In this document: positions 7,438 through 12,638 of the stretch, piece after piece
How positions within the stretch are numbered: the stretch's first letter is position 1
Layout: each line of letters starts with the position of its first letter
Source: JAMXLO01 sp046732975
GTDB lineage: Bacteria > Pseudomonadota > Alphaproteobacteria > Acetobacterales > Acetobacteraceae
Length of the DNA: 12,638 nt
Assembly: GCA_046732975.1 (NCBI GenBank)
Contig: JBKPOG010000285.1
Coordinates: 1-12,638 of the forward strand
Reading direction: 5' to 3'
Translations under genes and position numbers: made by a program
Notes under the pieces: generated by a model
Database searches by the model: none
The model's input: only the letters and a program-made list of their open reading frames with translations
Told to the model about the DNA's origin: nothing

Positions 7438-7593
7438 TCACGCCACGTAAAGTGCTGAAAGCGGCGATACCCGTCGCCGCGATCCTGTCAGGTTCGGTCC
7501 TGACATCGCGCCGCTCGCGGGCGCCGGCAAGATGGAGATAGCATCGGTACCATAGGAGGGCTTGTAGCAGACCACGGACACCAGCGGCAACAC
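7438..7593 (-). CDS. Weak candidate small ORF upstream of cysS (51 aa)
   Basis: A minus-strand frame of 51 codons runs from the GTG at 7593 to a TGA at 7440-7438, ending 16 nt before the cysS start. A GGGGC stretch lies about 7-10 nt upstream. The first 30 codons end in G or C in 26 cases, as in the real genes nearby, and the start MLPLVSVVCYKPSYG resembles a very short hydrophobic leader ending in Cys. After about residue 30 the codon bias disappears where the hairpins begin. I recognise no family. It may be a small or leader peptide, the remnant of a lost gene, or chance in GC-rich DNA. Confidence 0.15.
   Translation of the reverse strand: MLPLVSVVCYKPSYGTDAISILPAPASGAMSGPNLTGSRRRVSPLSALYVA
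7461..7480 (-). repeat. Inverted repeat (7-bp stem, 6-nt loop), proximal hairpin of cysS leader
   Basis: GCGGCGA and TCGCCGC are perfectly complementary around a 6-nt loop. On the cysS strand the stem is followed by TTTCAGCACTTT, too short a T-run for a convincing intrinsic terminator. It lies 40 nt upstream of the cysS start. Confidence 0.5.
7486..7505 (-). repeat. Inverted repeat (7-bp stem, 6-nt loop), distal hairpin of cysS leader
   Basis: TGTCAGG and CCTGACA are perfect complements around TTCGGT (plus strand). It has the same stem and loop sizes as its neighbour five bases away, but an unrelated sequence. It could be an RNA hairpin in the cysS leader or a dyad operator on DNA. Confidence 0.5.
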
Positions 7594-7612
7594 GCACTTG
7601 CCCCGTGGGATT

Positions 7613-7624
7613 TCCGGGCCCGGA
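7613..7624. promoter_or_regulatory. 12-bp perfect palindrome upstream of the dioxygenase gene
   Basis: TCCGGGCCCGGA is a perfect dyad centred at 7618/7619, with its right edge 43 bp before the dioxygenase ATG. Its place in the divergent cysS/dioxygenase region suits an operator, but in GC-rich DNA such palindromes also occur by chance. No promoter boxes could be assigned with confidence in 7422-7667. Confidence 0.25.
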
Positions 7625-7655
7625 CCACTCGGCTAGGCTCGCGGTACCTTGGCGC

Positions 7656-7663
7656 GGAGGAGG
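7656..7663 (+). promoter_or_regulatory. Shine-Dalgarno GGAGGAGG fixing the dioxygenase start
   Basis: A strong ribosome-binding site ends 4 nt before the ATG at 7668. The frame extends back to an ATG at 7605, but those 21 residues would run across this site and the palindrome and do not fit the TauD N-terminus. The ATG at 7668 is chosen. Confidence 0.8.
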
Positions 7664-7667
7664 CGAG

Positions 7668-8507
7668 ATGCGCAATACGGTGCTGAAGGTGCAGCCGATC
7701 GCTGGCGCCCTGGGTGCGGAAATAGCCGGCGTGGATCTCGGGGGCGAGCTTTCGGACGCGACGATTGCCGAAATCCGCCAGGCACTGCTGGACCACCTGG
7801 TCATCTTCTTCCGCGATCAGGACCTGCCGCCCGCGCGTTTTCTCGCCCTGGCACGACGCTTCGGCGCGCCAATCGAGTATCCATTCGTGAAGGGCCTCGA
7901 AGGCTTCCCCGAGATCATCAACGTCGCCAAGCTGGAGCACGAGACGGTCAATTTCGGCGGCGTCTGGCACGCTGACACCACCTATCTGCAAGAGCCGCCG
8001 ATGGCGACGCTGCTGGTCGCGCGCGACGTGCCAGAGGCAGGCGGCGATACACTATTCGCTAACCAATACCTCGCCTACGAAACGCTCTCGAAAAAGTTGC
8101 GAACACTGCTCGCCGGGCTGCGCGGCGTGTCCAGTTCGGCCAAGGCTGATGCCAGCCGCACTCGCGAGGACCGCATCCGATCGGATGGCAGCTCCGAGGC
8201 GCGCAAGCTGCTGGTTGCGAACCATCCTGCGGTGCGGACACATCCCGAGACGGGGCGCAAGTCGCTGTACGTCAATCGCGCTCACACTGTGAGCTTCGCC
8301 GGCATGACGGAGGAAGAAAGCGCGCCGCTGCTGGAATTCCTGTTCCGTCATCAGATCCGCCCCGAGTTCACCTGCCGCTTTCACTGGACACCAGGTGCGC
8401 TGGCGATCTGGGACAATCGCTGCGCGCAGCACTATGCCGTGAACGATTACGCCGGCCACCGCCGGATCATGCAGCGTATCACGCTGGCAGGTGGCGTGCC
8501 GGCATAA
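7668..8507 (+). CDS. TauD/TfdA family 2-oxoglutarate-dependent dioxygenase
   Basis: This 279-residue protein has the usual length for the family. The N-terminus PIAGALGAEIAGVDL is the standard TauD/TfdA opening. The iron-binding facial triad is complete: His101 and Asp103 (GGVWHADTTY) and the distal His255 (DNRCAQHYAVNDY). Arg266 in GHRRIMQR is the residue expected to hold the 2-oxoglutarate carboxylate. The enzyme should couple decarboxylation of 2-oxoglutarate to hydroxylation of a substrate, often releasing a leaving group such as sulfite or an aryl ether; known relatives act on taurine, alkyl sulfates and 2,4-D. The substrate cannot be read here. The gene starts a plus-strand unit divergent from cysS, and its stop is overlapped by the mutated start of the SDR pseudogene, suggesting the two once worked together. 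Confidence 0.94.
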   Translation: MRNTVLKVQPIAGALGAEIAGVDLGGELSDATIAEIRQALLDHLVIFFRDQDLPPARFLALARRFGAPIEYPFVKGLEGFPEIINVAKLEHETVNFGGVWHADTTYLQEPPMATLLVARDVPEAGGDTLFANQYLAYETLSKKLRTLLAGLRGVSSSAKADASRTREDRIRSDGSSEARKLLVANHPAVRTHPETGRKSLYVNRAHTVSFAGMTEEESAPLLEFLFRHQIRPEFTCRFHWTPGALAIWDNRCAQHYAVNDYAGHRRIMQRITLAGGVPA

Positions 8508-9114
8508 ACATCGCAAGCGAGGCAAGCGGCACGGATCTAAACCTTGACGGCAAGGCGGCGTTGGTGACCGGCGGCAGCCGGGGCATCGGTGCCGCGATCG
8601 CACAGGAGTTGGCGCGGAAAGGTGTGCGGGTATGTCTTGCCGCATGTGACCGGGCTAGGCTGGATGCGGTCGCAGCCAGCATTGCCGCCACTTCCCGCAG
8701 CAACCGCACCGCGGTGATTGTCGGCGATCTCCGCGAGCCATCCCTTCGCAAAGTCTGCTGTCGATGCCGCAGTGAGTGCCTTCGGGCGGCTGGATATCCT
8801 GGTGAACAACGCCGGAGCCACCAAGCGCGCGGACTTTTTCGCCTTGGCCGGGAGGATTGGCAGATGGCTTCGCGTTGAAATTTCACGGCTACGTTCGCAC
8901 CACGCGTGCCGCGTGGCCGCATCTGCGCGAAAGTCATGGCTGCATCGTCAACATTGTCGGGGTTGGTTCGCGCGCCGGATCGGCCGAATTCACCATCGGT
9001 GGTTCGGTGAATGTCGCTCTACTGAACTTTACCAAGGCGATGGCCGATATCGGCACCAAGGACGGCGTGCAGGCCACGGACGGCACCGGCGACCTGGCGC
9101 GTGCCGCCGCATAG
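8504..9114 (+). pseudogene. Decayed short-chain dehydrogenase/reductase (SDR)
   Basis: SDR sequence is clear but split over three frames. The first part (to about 8743) gives LDGKAALVTGGSRGIGAAIA, the Rossmann TGxxxGIG motif. An extra C in the CCC at 8742-8744 shifts the frame to FAKSAVDAAVSAFGRLDILVNNAG, the NNAG motif. One-base losses near 8850-8855 and near 8861-8864 then shift it again, giving FALKFHGYVRTTRAAWPHL and NFTKAMADIGTKDGVQ. The usual start position reads ATA at 8504-8506. After GVQ only about 12 residues remain before the TAG at 9112, so about 60 residues of the usual 260 are missing, including the NPG loop. The active-site region (EFTIGGSVNVALLNFTKA) belongs to an atypical PRK06125-like branch that carries Asn where classical SDRs have Lys; the Tyr is Phe here. 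Sequencing error could explain the indels but not the shortened 3' part. Confidence 0.88.
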
Positions 9115-9930
9115 TTATTTTGCGGTCACCCGTCGTTTCCACAGATCCCACGGTCGATCAACCAGGCCGTCGTTGGTCTTCATCGCGGCCGCAGCCTCCT
9201 CGTCGTTGAGGAAGGTGGGTTCGCCGAGACGCAGCGCCTCGCTCTCCATACGCGCATTCACTTCCGTATAGACAGCGCGGAACACGACGTGCCGCACCGA
9301 TTGTGCCGCGGCGACCGAACCATGGCCGCGCATCAGCGCAACCGGATGCGGTCCGAGCACCGTCGCCAGCGCGTGCCCAAGCGCCGCATTCCGGATCAGC
9401 ATGTCGGATGCCGGCCCCGCGACGGTGCGGATTTCGAACACCGGCACACCACCGCCCAGGAAACTAGCGATGTGGTTCATCGGCCGTAGCGGCACCTTGA
9501 CGTTCGCGTAAGGAATTACAGCAGGCGAGTGGCTGTGCACGATTGCACGCACGTCAGGCCGCAGCTTGTAGATCTCACCGTGAATGAACCGTTCCAGATA
9601 CACCGCGCGGCCGCGTTGATCGATCGGCGTGCTGTCGAGGTCGTATTCCAGGATGTCCTCTGCCGTCACCAGCGCCGGCGCCATGCTGCGCGACATGAAA
9701 TAGCGGTTCTGGTCCTTGTCGTGCCGCGTGCTGATATGGCCGAAACCGTCGACCACTCCCTGGTCGTACAGGATGTGGTTGGCAATCACGAGATCCTCGA
9801 TCAATGCCGGATCGGCAGGACCGGCGGAGGCCGGTGCGGGCGCCTGGGCGTCCACCGCGGCAGCCATCAAGGCGCCGAGAAACCCGCGACGCCCAAGATC
9901 ATGCACCATGCCACAGAAGCATTGCACCAC
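9115..9930 (-). CDS. Class II aldolase/adducin family protein with Tat-like signal
   Basis: This 271-residue protein starts at a GTG (9930, or the next GTG at 9927), with GGGAGGA just upstream; an ATG at 9909 is also in frame. Residues 13-30 read GRRGFLGALMAAAVDAQA, a twin-arginine export signal, so it is probably periplasmic. The aldolase domain has a full metal site: His132 and His134 (AIVHSHSP) and His203 (LMRGHGSV), with Glu113/His117 (YLERFIHGE) at the place of the catalytic Glu of fuculose-phosphate aldolase. FGHISTRHD (63-71) is the conserved substrate-loop region. Family members cleave sugar phosphates or decarboxylate and dehydrate small hydroxy acids; no particular substrate is indicated. 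Its stop codon directly abuts the SDR pseudogene's stop, and it is divergent from the M28 gene with an 89-bp gap (9931-10019), which must hold both promoters although none is recognisable. Confidence 0.9.
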   Translation of the reverse strand: MVQCFCGMVHDLGRRGFLGALMAAAVDAQAPAPASAGPADPALIEDLVIANHILYDQGVVDGFGHISTRHDKDQNRYFMSRSMAPALVTAEDILEYDLDSTPIDQRGRAVYLERFIHGEIYKLRPDVRAIVHSHSPAVIPYANVKVPLRPMNHIASFLGGGVPVFEIRTVAGPASDMLIRNAALGHALATVLGPHPVALMRGHGSVAAAQSVRHVVFRAVYTEVNARMESEALRLGEPTFLNDEEAAAAMKTNDGLVDRPWDLWKRRVTAK

Positions 9931-10019
9931 GATGTCCTCCCTTATGACCTAACGCTAGGCCAGCTTGCCATGCCGCGTCACGCCCGGCACGCTTGTGGGC
10001 AGCAACGGGAGAAGATGCA

Positions 10020-11663
10020 ATGACCGATGCAACGCGCAACTCGCTGTGCGAAGCCGTCGATGGGCCGATCCTCATGGGGCATATGCAAGAGCTCGCCCGC
10101 TGGGTGAAGCTGTCCGGCACACCGGATGAATTGCAAAGTCTGCGGTATTTCCAGGACAAACTCGACGAGTATGGCTATCGCACCAGGCTGATCATGCATG
10201 ACGCCTATATCAGCCTGCCCGGCAAGGCACGCGTCGATGTCGACAACCAGGCCCTGAACAGCATCACGCATTCCTTCTCGCGCAGTTCGCCGGCGAATGG
10301 CGTGACCGGACGGCTGGTTTATGTCGGCGAAGGCGACAAGATGGACTTCGAGAGCCGCGACCTCAGGGGCGCGATCGTGTTGACCGAGGGCATTGCCAGT
10401 CCCGGCCAGGCCGCCCGCGCGTCGCACGCCGGCGCGGTCGGGCAGATACAGATCAGTCCGCACGAACACCTGCATGAGATGTGCGTCTCACCGGTCTGGG
10501 GCAGTCCTTCCGCTGAGACGCAATCGGATCTGCCCACCACTGTCGTGTGCACCGTCTCGAACGAAGATGGCAGTGCGCTGCGCGAGCGGCTGGCGCGAGG
10601 CGAGCAACCGAAGGTGACGCTGCATGCCGAGGTCGATACAGGCTGGCGGCAGACACCGATCCTTGAGGCAGAGATCGACGGCCCCAAGGCGGATGGACCG
10701 TTCATTATGTTCTCGGGCCATCACGACACCTGGTACTACGGTGTCATGGACAACGGCGCAGCGAACGCGACGATGCTCGAAGTCGCGCGGCTGACAGCAC
10801 GCGAGCGGACGAAATGGCGGCGCGGCCTGCGTCTGTGTTTCTGGTCCGGTCACTCGCACGGTCGCTACTCTGGGTCAACGTGGTATGCCGATCAGAATTG
10901 GGACGAACTGGAACGACGCTGCGCGGTACATGTGAACGTAGATTCCACCGGCGGCATCGGCGCCACGGTGCTGAAGAATGCCGCCGCGGCACCCGAACTG
11001 ATCGGTCTTGCCGGCGATGCAATCGGCGAGCAGGCCGGGTCCGAGTATGCCGGTAAGCGGATGTCCCGTTCGTCGGACCAATCGTTCTGGGGCATCGGCA
11101 TCTCGGCGATGTTCGGTGCTCTCAGCGAGCAGCCACCCGCGCCGGTGAAGATGCGCAATGCGCTCGGCTGGTGGTGGCACACGCCCCACGACCTGCTGGA
11201 TAAGATCGACGAGACAAACCTCGTGCGCGATACTCGCGTGTTCGTGCACACCTTATGGCGACTGCTAAGCGACCCGGTGCTGCCGCTGGATTTCGCGGCG
11301 CATGCGAATTCATTATTGGAAGAACTTACGGCGTTGCGCGCGTCACTGGGCGCGCGGTTCTCGGTGGACGATCTGATCACGGCGGCCGAGACGCTGAAGG
11401 ACAAGGCGTCCGGCATGCACTCGGATGCCGCGTTGATCCGCGCATCGCGCGCACTGGCACCGGTTTATTACACGACCGGCGATCGGTTTGCACACGACCT
11501 GGCGCTCCCGCTGCCAGGCTGGCCGGTACTCGATCCGTTGCGCAAGCTGGCGAAGATGGCGCCAGGCACAGACAGCGCGCGGTTGCTCACGGTAAGTGCG
11601 ATGCGGGGGCGAAACCGGTTGGCCTACGCGCTGCGAAGTGCCAATGAGGCGCTGGCGGGCTGA
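10020..11663 (+). CDS. M28 family metallopeptidase-like protein with inserted PA domain
   Basis: This 547-residue protein starts at the ATG at 10020, with GGGAG 8 nt upstream; a GTG at 9993 in the same frame lacks such a site. No signal peptide is seen, so it is likely cytoplasmic. Residues about 90-200 look like a protease-associated (PA) insert (GRLVYVGEGD, DLRGAIVLTEG, AGAVGQIQIS). The co-catalytic di-zinc frame of M28 aminopeptidases is mostly present: His234 and Asp236 (SGHHDTW), Asp244 (VMDNGAANA), Asp308 (VNVDSTGG) and His387 (WWWHTPHDLLDKID). The Glu-Glu pair (general base and metal ligand), expected in a GEExGLxGS context, is replaced by W275-SGHSHGRYSGS-286. That form may mark a subfamily with altered metal binding or a different reaction. 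The role could be a peptidase or an amide hydrolase; the catabolic surroundings make the latter attractive but unproven. Confidence 0.88.
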   Translation: MTDATRNSLCEAVDGPILMGHMQELARWVKLSGTPDELQSLRYFQDKLDEYGYRTRLIMHDAYISLPGKARVDVDNQALNSITHSFSRSSPANGVTGRLVYVGEGDKMDFESRDLRGAIVLTEGIASPGQAARASHAGAVGQIQISPHEHLHEMCVSPVWGSPSAETQSDLPTTVVCTVSNEDGSALRERLARGEQPKVTLHAEVDTGWRQTPILEAEIDGPKADGPFIMFSGHHDTWYYGVMDNGAANATMLEVARLTARERTKWRRGLRLCFWSGHSHGRYSGSTWYADQNWDELERRCAVHVNVDSTGGIGATVLKNAAAAPELIGLAGDAIGEQAGSEYAGKRMSRSSDQSFWGIGISAMFGALSEQPPAPVKMRNALGWWWHTPHDLLDKIDETNLVRDTRVFVHTLWRLLSDPVLPLDFAAHANSLLEELTALRASLGARFSVDDLITAAETLKDKASGMHSDAALIRASRALAPVYYTTGDRFAHDLALPLPGWPVLDPLRKLAKMAPGTDSARLLTVSAMRGRNRLAYALRSANEALAG

Positions 11664-11673
11664 ACCTGTCGCA

Positions 11674-12114
11674 TCACGCGGCGCTTCGCCGCCGCATCAG
11701 GTTCATTGGCCGCTGGCTCATCACCACATCGCCGTGCTGATTGAGTACTTCGACAAGGCTGCGGATTATGCCGCGATCAGGCTTCGTCCGAGACGGACGC
11801 GCTTCCGTCACGGTCACCCGAACGCGCAGCCGATCGCCTGGCCGCACGGGTCGAAGCCAACGCAGTTCGTCGATGCCCGGCGAAGGCAGCGTCGCAACCT
11901 GCGAGAGGTAGTGCTCGACGAACAGCCGCATCACCATCGCGGCGGTGTGCCAGCCGCTTGCGATTACTTCGCCAGCGCCGATGTGCATCGGCTGTGGATC
12001 ATAGCGTGTGGCGAAGGCGACGATCTCCTCCGCAGCCACTGTGACCTCCCCGAACTCATCCACCATTCCAACGTGGTAGTCTTCGAAGTAGCGTTCGGCC
12101 GGTGGAACGCTCAT
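11674..12114 (-). CDS. MaoC-like hot-dog dehydratase/hydratase
   Basis: This 146-residue protein runs from the ATG at 12114, which overlaps the stop of the BoxB-like gene as ATGA, to the TGA at 11674. The frame is open upstream, but earlier starts would overlap the BoxB gene much further, so this ATG is preferred. The hydratase signature is present: Asp39-Pro-x-x-x-His44 in RYDPQPMHIG, followed by GWHTAAMVMRLFVEHY and DELRWLRPVRPGDRLRVRV, the usual second half of a single hot-dog MaoC domain. Members add or remove water across enoyl-CoA double bonds. Tight coupling to a BoxB-like epoxidase suggests an aryl-CoA or ring-opened CoA thioester as substrate (inference). It is convergent with the M28 gene, with a 10-bp gap. 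Confidence 0.92.
   Translation of the reverse strand: MSVPPAERYFEDYHVGMVDEFGEVTVAAEEIVAFATRYDPQPMHIGAGEVIASGWHTAAMVMRLFVEHYLSQVATLPSPGIDELRWLRPVRPGDRLRVRVTVTEARPSRTKPDRGIIRSLVEVLNQHGDVVMSQRPMNLMRRRSAA
11678..11692. terminator. Possible short hairpin at the convergent M28/MaoC gene ends
   Basis: GCGGCG-CTT-CGCCGC forms a 6-bp stem just after the M28 stop and inside the last codons of the MaoC gene. There is no T-tract on either strand, so it is at best a weak terminator and may simply reflect Arg and Ala codons. Confidence 0.2.
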
Positions 12115-12638
12115 GCCTCGATCTTCACGTACTCGAAGTTCCCAGGCTTGTTGTCGATACCGATGCGCGGCGGTGCAATCCAACCGGCATAGTTGCCGGG
12201 TGCATGCACAGCGTGCATCAGACTCGTGATGAACCGGTTGTCATCGTCCGACGGCAACATGCTCTCCTTGCCGGCGTCCCAATGTTGTTCGGACATCGGA
12301 TTGCCTTCGGTATCCGCATGAATTGCAGAGAACTCGCCGATCCGGCGATTGAACGCGACGTGCGGCAGGTGCAGGCGGTATTCGAAACCTGCACGCTCCA
12401 GCACGCGGTTCCATCGGTTCACGCCGGCGTTCGCATCAGCCACGAAGTCGTCGCGCAGGCGCATGTTCAAGGCCGACAGCGCAGGCACGTCCTCTTTCAC
12501 GATCGTGCCGTCCTTCAGGCGCAGCACCGGGTACTTTGCATCGGTCAGAACATGGTCATCCGTCAGTCTGTCCTCATGATACCGGCCCTTCAGCCCGGCA
12601 TTGAACGCGTTCGCCGCGTTGGTGCTGATCTCGTTGCC
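12111..12638 (-). CDS. boxB: BoxB-like benzoyl-CoA 2,3-epoxidase, C-terminal part, runs off right edge
   Basis: A minus-strand frame is open from the right edge (first codon at 12638) to the TGA at 12113-12111, giving 175 residues. An internal GTG at 12527 is not the start, since NEISTNAANAFNAGLKGRY continues upstream of it. That segment, MRLRDDFVADANAGVNRWNRVL in the middle, and the tail LPSDDDNRFITSLM...GWIAPPRIGI...FEYV match the C-terminal third of BoxB, the di-iron oxygenase component of benzoyl-CoA epoxidase (about 470 residues). BoxB, with the reductase BoxA, epoxidises the aromatic ring of benzoyl-CoA in the aerobic hybrid pathway. The iron-ligand region lies outside the window, so catalysis cannot be checked. 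The gene is followed by MaoC with an ATGA overlap; the expected BoxA, BoxC and CoA ligase genes are not in view. Confidence 0.82.
   Translation of the reverse strand, partial: GNEISTNAANAFNAGLKGRYHEDRLTDDHVLTDAKYPVLRLKDGTIVKEDVPALSALNMRLRDDFVADANAGVNRWNRVLERAGFEYRLHLPHVAFNRRIGEFSAIHADTEGNPMSEQHWDAGKESMLPSDDDNRFITSLMHAVHAPGNYAGWIAPPRIGIDNKPGNFEYVKIEA

Noticed and set aside
7461..7480. Intrinsic terminator or attenuator before cysS
   Set aside because: The stem is GC-rich but followed by only TTT and then mixed sequence, so I record it as a hairpin, not a terminator.
12115..12183. Longer N-terminus for the MaoC protein
   Set aside because: It would run 70 bp into the BoxB-like gene and adds residues not typical of MaoC, while the ATG at 12114 makes the same 4-bp overlap seen elsewhere.
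1..12638. Mobile element, phage, defence system, CRISPR or tRNA gene
   Set aside because: No transposase, integrase, repeat array, terminal inverted repeats or tRNA-like cloverleaf was seen; the accessory content is metabolic.

Overview
The window is GC-rich bacterial DNA with tightly packed genes, short Shine-Dalgarno-led intergenic gaps and repeated 4-bp stop/start overlaps. Codon use and the style of the cysteinyl-tRNA synthetase, TrmJ, DUF305 and BoxB-like proteins suggest a proteobacterium, most likely an alphaproteobacterium (possibly Rhodospirillales/Acetobacterales). The taxonomic placement is inference. Two housekeeping genes (cysS, trmJ) sit between blocks of catabolic genes, so this looks like chromosome rather than plasmid or phage. 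No transposase, integrase, tRNA, rRNA or CRISPR array was seen.

Layout. (1) 1-1298, minus: the N-terminal 432 codons of a HyuA-type hydantoinase/oxoprolinase, running off the left edge. (2) 1386-4905, plus: an amidase-signature hydrolase, a zinc-independent NADPH:quinone oxidoreductase-like MDR and an HsaA/HpaB-type flavin-dependent hydroxylase of the acyl-CoA dehydrogenase fold, probably one transcription unit. (3) 7421-4826, minus: cysS, a small exported DUF305 protein and trmJ, joined by ATGA and GTGA overlaps; the 3' end of trmJ overlaps the end of the flavin hydroxylase gene convergently by 80 bp. (4) 7422-7667: a divergent control region with three inverted repeats and a weak small-ORF candidate. 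(5) 7668-9114, plus: a TauD/TfdA-type 2-oxoglutarate dioxygenase followed by a decayed SDR that has lost its start codon, has three single-base frameshifts and a shortened 3' part. (6) 9930-9115, minus: a Tat-signal class II aldolase/adducin protein, divergent from (7) 10020-11663, plus: an M28-type metallopeptidase-like protein. (8) 12638-11674, minus: the C-terminal 175 codons of a BoxB-like benzoyl-CoA epoxidase, coupled by an ATGA overlap to a MaoC-type hot-dog hydratase.

Taken together this reads as a collection of catabolic enzymes for cyclic amides and aromatic or aryl-CoA compounds: ring-amide opening (HyuA, amidase), hydroxylation (flavin hydroxylase, 2OG dioxygenase, di-iron epoxidase), redox (MDR, SDR remnant) and hydration or aldol chemistry (MaoC, class II aldolase). 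No substrate can be fixed from sequence alone. No stretch longer than 300 bases lacks a gene or pseudogene; the largest gap is the 246-bp region 7422-7667.
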